Below, piece by piece: positions 21,302 to 30,972 of a DNA stretch of 64,000 bases. The stretch comes from Cladochytrium replicatum (Eukaryota > Chytridiomycota > Chytridiomycetes > Cladochytriales > Cladochytriaceae). Each line of letters opens with the position of its first letter. Position 1 is the first letter of the stretch. The stretch covers positions 186,001 to 250,000 of the forward strand of contig JAHLKD010000014.1 of assembly GCA_025526935.1 (NCBI GenBank), given 5' to 3'. Both the position numbers and the translations under genes were made by a program. The notes below the pieces were generated by a model. It did no database searches. It saw only the letters and a program-made list of their open reading frames with translations, and was not told the DNA's origin.

Positions 21302-22897
21302 ATGTCTACCGTGAAGAATCATGCGCTCGCATGGATCATAGTGGTCTTGCTATGGAGTTCCCCCACTGTCTTCATTCCCGCCTCTGAAGGCAAGTCCGCT
21401 GATCACGGCCACTCACAGGAATGGTTCCCACAACTACCACCTGCCATCGATACCATCGGCGACTTGCAACACGTCCCACAGGCGTGCGGAACCCTCGAAA
21501 CAAAGAGCTTTTCCGGAAATCATAGCGTCTGGAGACAATACGACACGTCGAGAAGCGTGGACTTTGACGCGAAACGCAAGGAGTTGCAGAAATGGATGCT
21601 TGAGACAATGCCCAAGCTCCCACGCCTGAACGAAACAATGGACCAAGTGCAACTAGCGTTGATGCCCACAAAATTTCGCATCTCGAATGGAAGGTCTGAT
21701 CCGTCAGTGTTAAACCAACAAGCAGACATGCAGCTGCAGGATGAGATCTTGGAGTTGGCGGTTGCAGCGGAACACGTGCGACTTATTAAACCCCGTCAGC
21801 AGGGAATAATTCTGCTTCTCAGTAGCAATCGCATTGTACGACTGCCATATCTACGAACGCAGATTCACTTGCTCAGATTGTACGGGTGTGATATCCCGAT
21901 TGAAGTTTGGGGCCACCTTGCTACCACACCCCCTTCGGTCATTCGTACAATCCGGAAAATATCAAACCGTGATAGCTTGGTAATATTCCGCGGGGCAGAT
22001 GATCCTCGAAACCCGTGGCGGTTCAAACAACAAAAACCTGCAGACGACAGATATCTCCGTGTAGTCGCAATGATGAACTCGCAATTCAGGAGAGCATTCG
22101 TACTCGACGCGAGTACGATGCCCATGAATAATCCTCAGAGCTTGTTCGACAGCGATCTGTTCTCACGACACTCTGCAATATTCTGGCCAGATATATGGAA
22201 AACCCATCCACATAACGCCGTGTGGAAATGTTTTGGTATCGCTTGCGTTGACGAGTGGGAGTTAGAACTAGGAGCCTTGCTCGTCGATCGGCAAAAGTCT
22301 TGGAATGCGCTGTTACTACTGTGGCACATCATTGAGAGTGAGCAGGATGGCCAGGGATTCCCTGACGCTGTGATCGACAGCAGAAATTTGATAAGAATGA
22401 GCTGGACGGGTACAAGCACCTCTGTGCATTGGGTTCCGCATTGGCCCAGTTTGGCCGGATTTGTCTACCAACCCGAACCTGCTATCACAGATACACCACC
22501 CAACGCAACCGAATCGGCTCAAAATCAAACAGCCCCGGCTCCACCGACTTCCCGCTATTGTGGCGTTGGAACGGTGCTGCACAACCTGGACGGGACCGCC
22601 CTGTTTGTTCATCAAAGATGGAACTCGATAGTGGAATGGTCATTGAATATTCCCGTGCTTCCGGTTTTGACTCACATGAGCAAATATCCAAGTGGTCACC
22701 AGAAGCAAGTGAGCGGGTGGGAACACACGTTCGGATATGGCGCCAAAATAGATGAAGGCGAGATGGGGTGCATGGAACTTCTCCCAGCAACATTCCCCAA
22801 TGGGACGGCGATCCTTCCTCACGAGGCAGAGATGGACGAGGGTTTTGCGAATGAGATTTGGAAAGTGCTTGATCTGTCTCGAGCCTCTTTGATCTGA
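21302..22897 (+). CDS. GT71-type mannosyltransferase homologue 2, intronless and lacking DxD
   Basis: A single exon of 531 residues starting at the ATG of 21302; the frame is open upstream, but only to a TTG at 21251. A signal anchor lies near the N terminus (AWIIVVLLWSSPTVF). The fold-specific landmarks align with the flanking paralogues: LRLYGCDIPIEVWGH, IFWPDIWKTHPHNAVWKCFGIACVDEWELELGALLVDR and VHWVPHWPSLAGF. But the DVD metal site is DAS here (22106-22114), GYHIKA has become RYLRVV, and the GDKD motif is absent. An insert with several N-glycosylation sequons (NAT, NQT) follows residue 410. It may be catalytically dead, or have a changed mechanism or a regulatory role. No intron occurs at the DEWE-E site used by the other two. 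Confidence 0.8.
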   Translation: MSTVKNHALAWIIVVLLWSSPTVFIPASEGKSADHGHSQEWFPQLPPAIDTIGDLQHVPQACGTLETKSFSGNHSVWRQYDTSRSVDFDAKRKELQKWMLETMPKLPRLNETMDQVQLALMPTKFRISNGRSDPSVLNQQADMQLQDEILELAVAAEHVRLIKPRQQGIILLLSSNRIVRLPYLRTQIHLLRLYGCDIPIEVWGHLATTPPSVIRTIRKISNRDSLVIFRGADDPRNPWRFKQQKPADDRYLRVVAMMNSQFRRAFVLDASTMPMNNPQSLFDSDLFSRHSAIFWPDIWKTHPHNAVWKCFGIACVDEWELELGALLVDRQKSWNALLLLWHIIESEQDGQGFPDAVIDSRNLIRMSWTGTSTSVHWVPHWPSLAGFVYQPEPAITDTPPNATESAQNQTAPAPPTSRYCGVGTVLHNLDGTALFVHQRWNSIVEWSLNIPVLPVLTHMSKYPSGHQKQVSGWEHTFGYGAKIDEGEMGCMELLPATFPNGTAILPHEAEMDEGFANEIWKVLDLSRASLI

Positions 22898-22925
22898 GAA
22901 TTTCGCTTATTTTCTAACACTGTGT

Positions 22926-22931
22926 CACGTG
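22926..22931. promoter_or_regulatory. CACGTG E-box directly upstream of CSN8
   Basis: TGTCACGTGTC again, with CACGTG ending 8 bp before the ATG at 22940 and so within the likely 5' leader. It matches the element before mannosyltransferase 2. Confidence 0.4.
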
Positions 22932-22939
22932 TCACTGCA

Positions 22940-23614
22940 ATGTCCAAATCTCACAGTCCAAAATCCGATCAGCCCAAGGAGGCCACGCTGTCCAGGCAGC
23001 TTGCCGAGTTCGTATCTGCTGGAGATATATCCGCTTTCGCAGCGCTGCTGGAAGACCACGAGCTTTCGAATCCTTTCACTCTCTCACCAGCCGACGCCAC
23101 CACAACAGCAACACTTCTCCTCTGCGCCTACATCTACCTCAACAACCTCGATGCTGCCCGCTTCCTCATCAAAAGAAGCAGCCAATCTACTCTCTCGGAC
23201 CCTCGATTCAATGTCCTGAACGGATGCGTCTCGGCCCTGTGGATTCGTGACCTCCCCACCTTCTATGCAACAATGGCATCCTTCCGGTCCACGTTCCCAG
23301 CCAACTCCACGCTTTCTGCTCCGCCGACGCCAGATGAGCTGATCGCTGCAATATCGAAGCTCGCCGACGAGGCTGTGAAAGATCGGATGCTGAAGCTTGT
23401 TGCTCGCGCGTACAAATCGATCAACGAAACAGACGCGATTTCTTTGCTCGGAAAGCAGCCACCGGTTGAATGGAAGAGAGAAGAATCGAATGGGGTTGTG
23501 TTGGTTCTTCCCTCGTCCGTGGGAGAAAATGGATCTGTGCGAAAGCAGAGCGGTGAGGGGGCCAAGCAGTTGAAGGACTTGACAGAGTACGTTGTCCATC
23601 TGCAGATGGCTTGA
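22940..23614 (+). CDS. CSN8: COP9 signalosome subunit 8
   Basis: An intronless 224-residue ORF from the ATG at 22940. It belongs to the CSN8/PSMD8/eIF3k (PCI-type) family: helical repeats (LLEDHELSNP, LCAYIYLNNLDAARFLIKR), then RMLKLVARAYKSINETDAISLLG, the PCI core with its interaction surface. The winged-helix end reads GVVLVLPSSV, and a C-terminal helix TEYVVHLQM closes the protein, all in the order seen in animal and fungal CSN8. CSN8 is a small subunit of the complex that removes NEDD8 from cullins. It lies 42 bp after the stop codon of mannosyltransferase 2. Identification is from pattern similarity; PSMD8 is less likely because of length and the C-terminal motif. Confidence 0.75.
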   Translation: MSKSHSPKSDQPKEATLSRQLAEFVSAGDISAFAALLEDHELSNPFTLSPADATTTATLLLCAYIYLNNLDAARFLIKRSSQSTLSDPRFNVLNGCVSALWIRDLPTFYATMASFRSTFPANSTLSAPPTPDELIAAISKLADEAVKDRMLKLVARAYKSINETDAISLLGKQPPVEWKREESNGVVLVLPSSVGENGSVRKQSGEGAKQLKDLTEYVVHLQMA

Positions 23615-23781
23615 GTGCATTATTCTGCAATTTCTGTTTTGTGAATATAAGAAATGTATTTCAGTTTGTGCATATAAACTGAGTTGCGAACGAAGTTCAT
23701 AGCGAGATTAAATGGGCTGGCATCAACATGTTTCTTTATTACAAGACGATAAACTTCAATACAATCAGTAAAGAAGCAGGA

Positions 23782-25035
23782 TCATCCGAACACAGGATAG
23801 TTTGGAAGCTTGAAACTTCCATCTGCTTCATTGTTTCCAAAACCCTGCTTAGAAATCCACGAATTTTTAACTGCTCCAGCCGCTGTGCCAATGACTGTCC
23901 TGAGCATCGTTCGACCCACAGCAGTTTCCGGGTGTGCTACTCGTGGGACGAAGCTCGGCACATTTTGTATCTTCTCGACGTACGGACGGAATTTTGCCTC
24001 GTAAGCTTCGAGAGCTGCTTGAACACTGCCACGATTTTCGCCGGTGAGGTCCCCGGTTGTGGCGAGTTCCCCAGCCAGAATATACGACCCCAGGACCGCA
24101 AGAGTGGTCCCCATCCCCGTGAACAGTGTCGTGGCGTACGCCGCATCGCCAAGACAAACGATTCGAGATGAAAACCACTTCTTCATTCTGATCTGCTGGA
24201 TAGTACAAGTATATCTCATCAGACGTTTCGATGCCGTCCAGTATCCGAGCAATCTACCACCCTGCGTCTTCAAACTCGGCCCGAATCAGTTTCATCCGTT
24301 CCATCCTGTCTGCAGAGCGCCTGGTGGCTCCATCCCACAAGCGACGCTGCTCCGGGCTGAGCGGATAGAGAGATAGCATGGCGCGGATTGTACCGTGAGG
24401 ATCTGGCCGCGTAGAAATAGTTCTTGACTTCACAGCATTGTAGACGTTCCACCAGTCGTTGTCTGAAGCGATCCGAGGGATCTTGGCAAAAAGCACGAAG
24501 AGATTCTTGTCGATGACGGTTACCGAGTCATTCGAGAAGTGCTCAGTACGGATGTTGGAACGTAAACCGTCAGCTGCTACGAGCAGATCATAATCCCTAG
24601 TCTCCCCATTCGAAAGATCCACACGAACTCCGTTGTCACTGTTTCCACGACTTTCTCAACGGTATTCCCAAAGAGGTATTCCACTTTGGGATTGTCTTTT
24701 GTTGCACTGTACAGCACAGCAGCCAGATCACCGCGTAAGATCTCGAATTCGGAGGTTGGACTCGGTGTCCCTTCTTTCACCGGGAACACGGCAAACGGCT
24801 TGCCTTCCCCATCAACAAATTGGGTCCCAGTCTCAGTTGTATGGAACCTCCTCAACTCATCAAGAAGACCCATTTTTGTCACCACAGCGACAGCATTGCG
24901 ATCGAGGTCGATATTGTATCCTTGCGTGAGCATTGTGGGGCTTCGCTCGACGATTGTGACTTTAGCACCGGCCTTTGCGAGGAAATACGCCAGCGTGGGT
25001 CCCGCGATTCCCGCACCAGAGATCAAGACGTTCAT
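23782..25035 (-). pseudogene. FAD-dependent monooxygenase, disrupted
   Basis: A minus-strand gene of the UbiH/PHBH/TetX group in three frames. The N terminus has a clear Rossmann motif (MNVLISGAGIAGPTLAYFLA). Next come RGDLAAVLYSA, then DYDLLVAADGLRSNIR (DG motif), and finally the second FAD motif FSSRIVCLGDAAYATTLFTGMGTTLA (here given in two parts: FSSRIVCLGDAAYA and TTLFTGMGTTLA). One frame change lies near 24640, a TAG interrupts near 24254-24256 just after DAGW, and another frame change lies near 24200. The gaps are too short for introns. Either the gene is dying or the assembly has indels here. An intact copy would be about 400 residues and hydroxylate an aromatic or similar small substrate using NAD(P)H. 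Confidence 0.65.
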
Positions 25036-25466
25036 TTTGCTGGAATGATGAATCGGGTGAGGTGATCCCTTCCCCTAATGTTCAACAAGAAATGCGCAGC
25101 ACGGAAAAACCTTCAAGGGGCTCGTCAGGGAGTATTTTGTGAGGATGAAAGAACTGACAGGTTTGCTATTTAAGCGAAGTGCTAATGGAGAGATGAACTT
25201 CAGAGATTCTCCGATGAAGAGATGACAATTTCAGGTTGTTAAATGGATATGCTGCTGATCAGCTGCACTGTTGCTACAACGAGGCACATCCTGAGAAAGT
25301 CCTGCATTAGGTGGATCTCTGGGGTAGACATCAGTTCCGGCACCGTTTTCCGTAGACCTCATTTGAACAACTAGAATACACATAATGGAATCCAAATTCA
25401 GCGAAGATCAAATTCGAAAACTGATTGGTGTAAGTTACAATTCATGAACCCAATCGTCAAACCACT
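25036..25466. other. Intergenic, no gene recognised
   Basis: About 430 bp between the divergent FAD monooxygenase and mannosyltransferase 3. A short ATG frame at 25385 (MESKFSEDQIRKLI) ends at a GTAAGT-like donor and could be a 5' leader exon, but I cannot connect it. Confidence 0.4.
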
Positions 25467-27168
25467 ATGTGCCAATTCGGCAAACTGAAACTAAAGTACC
25501 TGGACTGCACTCCCGGAAGAGGTCTGATCCTGTACCAGTGGCGGATCTTTTGCACCCTAATCTTATTCGCCGGAATTCACTTCACATACTTGAGCTTAAC
25601 TGCACCTCGAGAAGAGGCTGCTAATCGACTGCGATGTGAATGCCAGAGTCAATCCCTCGCACTTAATGGGGACGCGAGCAAGCTGGCCTCAGGACTTTCC
25701 GAAATCCAAAAGAGTGAAGAAGTTGATTTCTTTTCAGCAGAAAAATCTCCTTCGAACCTTCCGTCGTCCAGCATCCTTCATGATCCAGCGGTCTACTTGC
25801 CCCAGCCTTGCTATAAGGGCATGGAAGAAGTGAATCACCGGGACGTCGACTGGTCACAATGGACTGCGGAAGAAATTGACACGAAACGAGCCGACTGGCA
25901 GACATGGTACACGGTGGACATGTCCAAGTTACCAACGAGCGAGTACTCTGTTACCATGGAGAAGATCGATGATGTTCTCCGCGACCAAGGTGTTATCAGT
26001 GGGCGTGATTCGTACCTCGATTACACTTCCAGCTTTCCACGTAATCGCGGGATCGTGATCACGGCCAGTCATGTTCAGCAGATGAATTACCTTACAGCAC
26101 AGATAGAGCTTCTTAGATCAAACGGTTGCAAACTTCCCATCGAAGTGTGGGGGTTTCCACACGAGATGAACGACGAATTGAGACAATCGATTAACAAATT
26201 AGCACAGCCAGCAATGCCTGTGATCGTTCGCGTAGCTGACGAAAAAGTTCCCTGGCCCATTACAAGAGGTTCGACGAATGGTTACCACATTAAAGCCGTC
26301 GCGGTCGTAAACTCAGCTTTCCGGGAGGTGCTTTATCTCGATGTCGACGTGATGCCAACGAAAAATCCGGAGGAGCTCTTCAATTGTGCAGAGTACATCA
26401 AGTATGGGACAATATTCTGGGTGGATTATTGGAAAACACATCCGTTCAATCCTGTTTGGAGATGGTTGGGGAGAGCGTGCGTAGACGAATGGGAACAGGT
26501 ATTTGCCTTCTTGAATATATTCTCTATATGATTGCTAAAAACATTGTGAATGTTTTTAGGAATCCGGTATTCTTGTGGTCGATCGCGCAAGAGCATGGAA
26601 CGCACTTCGTTTACTCTGGTACTTCGAACGTGATGACGACATTCGGCTTTTCCACGAATTTCTCCACGGAGACAAGGATCTCTTCAGATTCAGCTGGCAA
26701 GTCACCAACACCCCTGTGTACTGGATCCCACACTGGGTTACACCTGGAGGCTTCCTTCCTGATCCCGAGAATCCAACTGAGCACTGCGGCATCAGCATGA
26801 TCCAATTTGACCCTAACGGCGTTCCCGCATTTGCCCACGTCAACTTTTTCAAGCAGACAAACATGGCAAACTTCACGCAGGCATCTCCAATGTTGACACA
26901 TATCAAACGGTACAAGAAACCGCCACTCGAAAAATTTCAGTTTCCACCTGGTCCGTATCCAGGGACAAAGATGCGTTGGGGACATACACGTGGGCATCTT
27001 GCTGGGTTTGTTGGTATTGGTGAATTCGTTTGTGTGGACTTAGGAAATGCGGAAGGAATTGCATTGGAGACAGAGGTCATTCCTATCAAGTTTTGGCACC
27101 CCACGTTTCAGGACGATCTGTTCAGGCTTCTAGGGAGGGACTTGGTGGAAAAAAGCCGAGGAGCTTAG
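25467..27168 (+). CDS. GT71-type alpha-mannosyltransferase, paralogue 3
   Basis: Two exons (25467-26498 and 26560-27168) give 546 residues, closely similar to paralogue 1 along its whole length. Signal anchor at about residues 25-45 (FCTLILFAGIHFTYL). Catalytic landmarks: LRSNGCKLPIEVWGFPHEMND, GYHIKAVAVVNSAFREVLYLDVDVMP with DVD at 26340-26348, FWVDYWKTHP, ACVDEWEQ-ESGILVVDRARAWNAL, FLHGDKDLFRFSW and HVNFFKQTNMANFTQASP. The intron splits DEWEQ and ESG as in paralogue 1. The two are separated by paralogue 2, CSN8 and the broken monooxygenase, so the duplication is not a simple recent tandem. It would act in the Golgi on glycoprotein mannans. Confidence 0.88.
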
Positions 27169-27263
27169 TTCGGTTGCTTGTAAATTAAAACCCACAACAG
27201 ATTAGTTCGCCTAACCAGGATATCATTGTTTATTCTCTGGACCATTTGGAAGCACATAGAGGG

Positions 27264-28954
27264 CTAGCATGGTTTATGATCACTTAAGCTCTTTCCCGTA
27301 ACTTCGGAGAAATCGCAGTTTGGTGCAACAAACAAATCCTCCACCAACAACTGTGCCGCAGAATTCGCCGATCGGAAGTTCGTCCCATCTGTTTTGGCAT
27401 CAAGGCTATCAGTCGATCGAGAGTCCTCGTTGTTCGCTGTTTCCGAGAGTGCCCTGGCCCCTGACAACCTTCGGAAAAGACCAAGTTGCTGTGCACTTGC
27501 CTGTGTTGTTAGATTCGCGGATGGAGTGAAAGGGTCCCGCCATAGCGTTCAAAGAGACATTCTTAGTGGATTCGAACCAGAAGAATGGAAGGATCGTCCC
27601 TTAGTTGAATCTACACAGCCAAACCGTGGTGAGAAATTATCTATTGAGCAACGTTAACAATTGTTGTCTACCTTTGCTTTGGTGGTCAGATCAATAACAT
27701 CTGTGTCATTTTCCAACCCATCCAGAACAATGTGCCTGTAGGGAATATGACCATGCCCTTCAATCGTTCCGGGGAATGTTTTTGAAGCAAAGGCACAAGA
27801 GAAGAGACCTTGTAACGTTAAAGAGTAACGAAACAGGATCAAGGACTATTTAAGGATGGCAAACATCAATCTTCTACCAATGATGCATCAGACTGCTGAC
27901 CGGGAGACATCCCTGTCCGATCGATCACAATATAGTTTGTCCTTCAGGATTCTGCCCAAGAAATAATGTAAGCTCACAAACGGTAAATAAAACAAACCAA
28001 GCCTGACTTACGCCGAAATTCGCGCCTGCTCCAACACATAGAAAACATATCTTAGCTCTCGTTCGCGCCAAACTAGGCACATCAGCAATCATGCCTCCTG
28101 TGTTTCCAATCCAACAGCGATTGACGGTTTTTGGGCAGCAATATTCGGAGGCTTTCGCCTACTCCCATTGAAAAAAAGAACAGGGGTTCCATCATGCATG
28201 ATCCCAAAAAAGTGGAGATAACCGCTAGCTTCAAAAACAGAAAAGTCTTTGCTGTTGAGTTTGTCCATGTTGAATTGTTGCCGCCAGGTCTTCATAAAGC
28301 ACAGTTATTGCCAGCGCGGAGGGTTGAAAAGTAATGTTAACCAATGTATCTGATAGAGCTGAAAAAGCGCGGCCCCTGTGATTCTTGTTTGAGTGCAGCC
28401 ACTTATGTAGCTCGACATCTGTGAATGTATCAACTCCGTCCTGTGCAAACAACAACCTCGCTGTTGAAACAAAGTCCTGGAAACCGAAAGAACGATCTTG
28501 AGCAACACCTTCATTGAAGAATAACAAACCTTCGATTTGCTACTCACTTTCAACACAGGAAATCCCTCCTCCTTAAGATCCACAATAGGATCCTCATTCA
28601 ACCCGAAATGACTTTCACCCAATACTGATCCCTGCCGATTCGCAGATAAACTCATGGAGTGCGTCAGATCATGCTCGTCTCGAACCCCCTCGCCAGCATC
28701 TTCCTCGTCCGGGTTCTCGAAAAAGCCGTGTGCTTTTTGGGTCCCGCACGAGTCAGTAGCAGGGAGACGGTGTCTTCGTTCACAGCATCCGCATTACTGG
28801 CATTATTACTGGGTTGGGCCGGATCATTTGTAGATGGCTGTGACGGATGGCTTGTTTGAGACAGTATGGTGGATGGTAGACTCGTTCTGGGAAGCTGTGG
28901 TCCGTGATACATGAGAACTTTCAAGCAAGCTGGTCGAAAATCTGTTCGGAGCAT
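27264..28954 (-). pseudogene. CRAL-TRIO (Sec14-like) lipid-binding protein, apparently disrupted
   Basis: Minus-strand exons spell a CRAL-TRIO protein: ELHKWLHSNKNHRGRAFSAL, TLTWRQQFNMDKLNSKDF, GYLHFFGIMHDGTPVLFFNG, IWRERELRYVFYVLEQARIS, NYIVIDRTGMSPGQQ, LFRYSLTLQGLFSCAF and, after another intron, IQLRDDPSILLVRI with ECLFERYGG. Introns of 57-90 bp join several of these in frame. However, a stop lies between LLVRIH and ECLFERYGG (near 27580), the frame shifts after RYGG, and there is a shift plus a TAG near 27860. The tail (ending SEVTGKSLSDHKPC) and the Pro/Ser-rich N terminus are also out of frame with the core. Sec14-like proteins move phosphatidylinositol and other lipids between membranes. 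It is decayed, or the assembly has several indels here. Confidence 0.5.
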
Positions 28955-29306
28955 CTAAGTCAAGTTGGCCCCAGTACTCGCTTGAATGGGCTCGGTTCTT
29001 GGCGCGAAGCAGCTATATCGGTAGCGACGTCCATCCTTCGCTCTAGTTTCCAAACTCTGGCCCAATCAAGGTAACTTGCGGACAAAGTGGGGAAGCTCGC
29101 AAAAAACAGATCTCTTGAGCATTCAAAATTCCATTATCTACAGCTACAAAGATGAAGCCAAAATGTATAGGGTGTTGCCAAAAAGGAAGCTGTACTGCAT
29201 GCCGTGCAAATAAAAGCGGAGAAAAGCAGCAAAAAGAAAAGGAAGTGAGCAAATGGTGTAGAAGAATCCAGCAAGTCTCAGAAGATGTAGGGATGTGAGA
29301 CAGGAC
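28955..29306. other. Intergenic, no gene recognised
   Basis: About 350 bp between two minus-strand genes; it contains only an unsupported 69-codon ORF. Confidence 0.5.
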
Positions 29307-30350
29307 TTAACCGAGCAAAGCAACAGCTTGCGATAGAATGTCCTGGACTTTCTGCAATGCGGCGACTTGAGCGGCAGAAAGACCTGTTGATCAGAATTAG
29401 CGCAGGTGCAAACACAGAGGGATTTAAACTTTACCGTTCGGGTTCAAGTTGTTTCCACCTCCATTGTTGTTGTTACCGCCGTTGTTGTTGTTATTGTTGT
29501 TTCCACCGTTGCCACCAGCGTTCTTCACGTTGACTGAGAAGAATAGGAATATATCAGCTACGACCTTAAAATATATTCCGATTCTAAAAACAAACCGCGA
29601 ATGCAGTCATCTTGAGAACCACGCTGGGCAACAGCCATGATGACCGGCTGGTGGGAGAAAGTTCCGGTGATCGAACAGATACGGTGAGCGCCGTTGGCTT
29701 TGAATGTGCCCTTCGGGATGACGACGGAAAGAGTTCGGCCGTCGTTAGAGGGAGCGTTCAGTCCCTTGAAGAAAACGAACTTCTGCGCACTGGGGATGCC
29801 CTGGTTGATATCCTGGACGACTACGTGCTGGTGACCCTGGATTTGTCCTTTGTTGTTCAACGTTTGGGGGAAAAGGTAGTACTGGGTAGTCGGGACTGAA
29901 CATGACCCACGTAAATTAGCTTTTTCTCCATAAAAAATTGCAGCGCGTCTCACCGTCGAAGAAACCAGTCTCGAGACCGAGAATGTCGATGGTGACAGCA
30001 TTGTCGACATTTGCGTCCAATGTTGCATCATATTGAGGCTGCACAATCAATGTCGACACCATGTTGTCGAAAGAAGGGATAGCACTAGTACAACGCAGGT
30101 TTAACTACATTTCCTGATGAAGAAAGCGCTCACGTTACCCTTGGGGAGTATCTGAACAGGCACCGGTTTTTATTTGAGAACCATCGCTGGTAGTGAGACC
30201 ATGCTTCTGCTTTGCCTGCTTGCAGAATTCCGACAAGGTGCTGGGCTTAGTGTTGGCACCGTTAACGTCCTGGGGAACTTTGGTGGCAGGGTCCTGTGCC
30301 GCGACCAGCGCGATAGCAAAAGCGCTAAGGAGAATGAAGGGAGTGCGCAT
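29307..30350 (-). CDS. Small secreted fungal protein with HQPVIMAVAQRG motif
   Basis: Five exons (30139-30350, 29954-30084, 29596-29895, 29435-29533, 29307-29383) give 272 residues. A signal peptide (MRTPFILLSAFAIALVAAQD) leads into a short Cys-containing region. The core domain then includes AIPSFDNMVSTLIVQPQYD, TQYYLFPQTLNNKGQIQGH, GRTLSVVIPKGTF, and the conserved GTFSHQPVIMAVAQRGSQDDC. This matches a large family of secreted proteins found in many fungi, often annotated misleadingly as ribosomal s17 protein; its function is unknown to me. An Asn/Gly linker of about 30 residues (runs of seven and four Asn) and a short C-terminal amphipathic helix follow. It is probably extracellular or wall-associated. 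The upstream in-frame ATG at 30416 is rejected because it would bury the signal peptide. Confidence 0.8.
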
Positions 30351-30504
30351 GGTAGAATGCTGGTTCTGCTGTCGAGGTGAGTGACGGGGTTCGTTAAGGT
30401 GTAAGTGTGATGGCACTGTCTTGGCGAGAGGGTTAGCCGCTCAGGGTTCTGAAAAAGGAAAATGACCGCACGGCTGTGGCGTACCAGGGTTCACCACATT
30501 CGTT

Positions 30505-30672
30505 TACAAAGATATTATCATGTCAATATTATGTTTACCATTATTATTGGTTGATGGCATCAGCACACCGCTATTCTTTCAAATTGCCCATGTCGTCTAC
30601 AAAGATATTATCATATCAATTTTTGTTTACTACTATTATTGGGATAGTATCAGCACACAGCTGCTATTCTTC
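30505..30672. repeat. Imperfect direct repeat, two copies of about 75 bp
   Basis: Copy A starts at 30505 and copy B at 30598, each beginning TACAAAGATATTATCAT and continuing through ATTATTGG to ATCAGCACAC and GCTATTCTT. They sit in the 620-bp spacer between the divergent secreted-protein gene and the bHLH gene, and may be a duplicated promoter segment. Confidence 0.75.
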
Positions 30673-30972
30673 CAACATCTCTAGCTCTTGCGCCACTCTC
30701 TCCCATTCGTCCCCCACATTCTCACTTGACAGCCTCGACAACCCAATCGAATCAATTCCAGTCCAATTCTGTGTCCTTGCGAGAGAAACTCACCCAGCAC
30801 AGAACTATTCTTGTCGTCAATCCCATTCTCATTCTAGCTTGAAGTATTTATCCACTGACTGCAGCACTCAACTTAGTTTCGCCACCCGGAAACACCCTCA
30901 CTTGTGCTGACATACCACTCCTCGTATATATCCGCAAACAAGCCTGTTGAGCTTTATTACGCATCCGCGTAC

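Noticed and set aside
24190-24660. Introns to rescue the FAD monooxygenase frame
   Set aside because: The gaps between usable frames are only about 7-14 bp, far below the 50-60 bp of introns elsewhere in the window.
25385-25430. Short ATG frame with a GTAAGT-like donor before mannosyltransferase 3
   Set aside because: No in-frame junction to the main exon could be found, and paralogue 1 has no counterpart.
27570-27600. GGTTCGAATCC on the minus strand, a perfect tRNA B-box
   Set aside because: The flanks do not form a T stem or acceptor stem, and no A-box lies at the right distance; it is inside the CRAL-TRIO relic.
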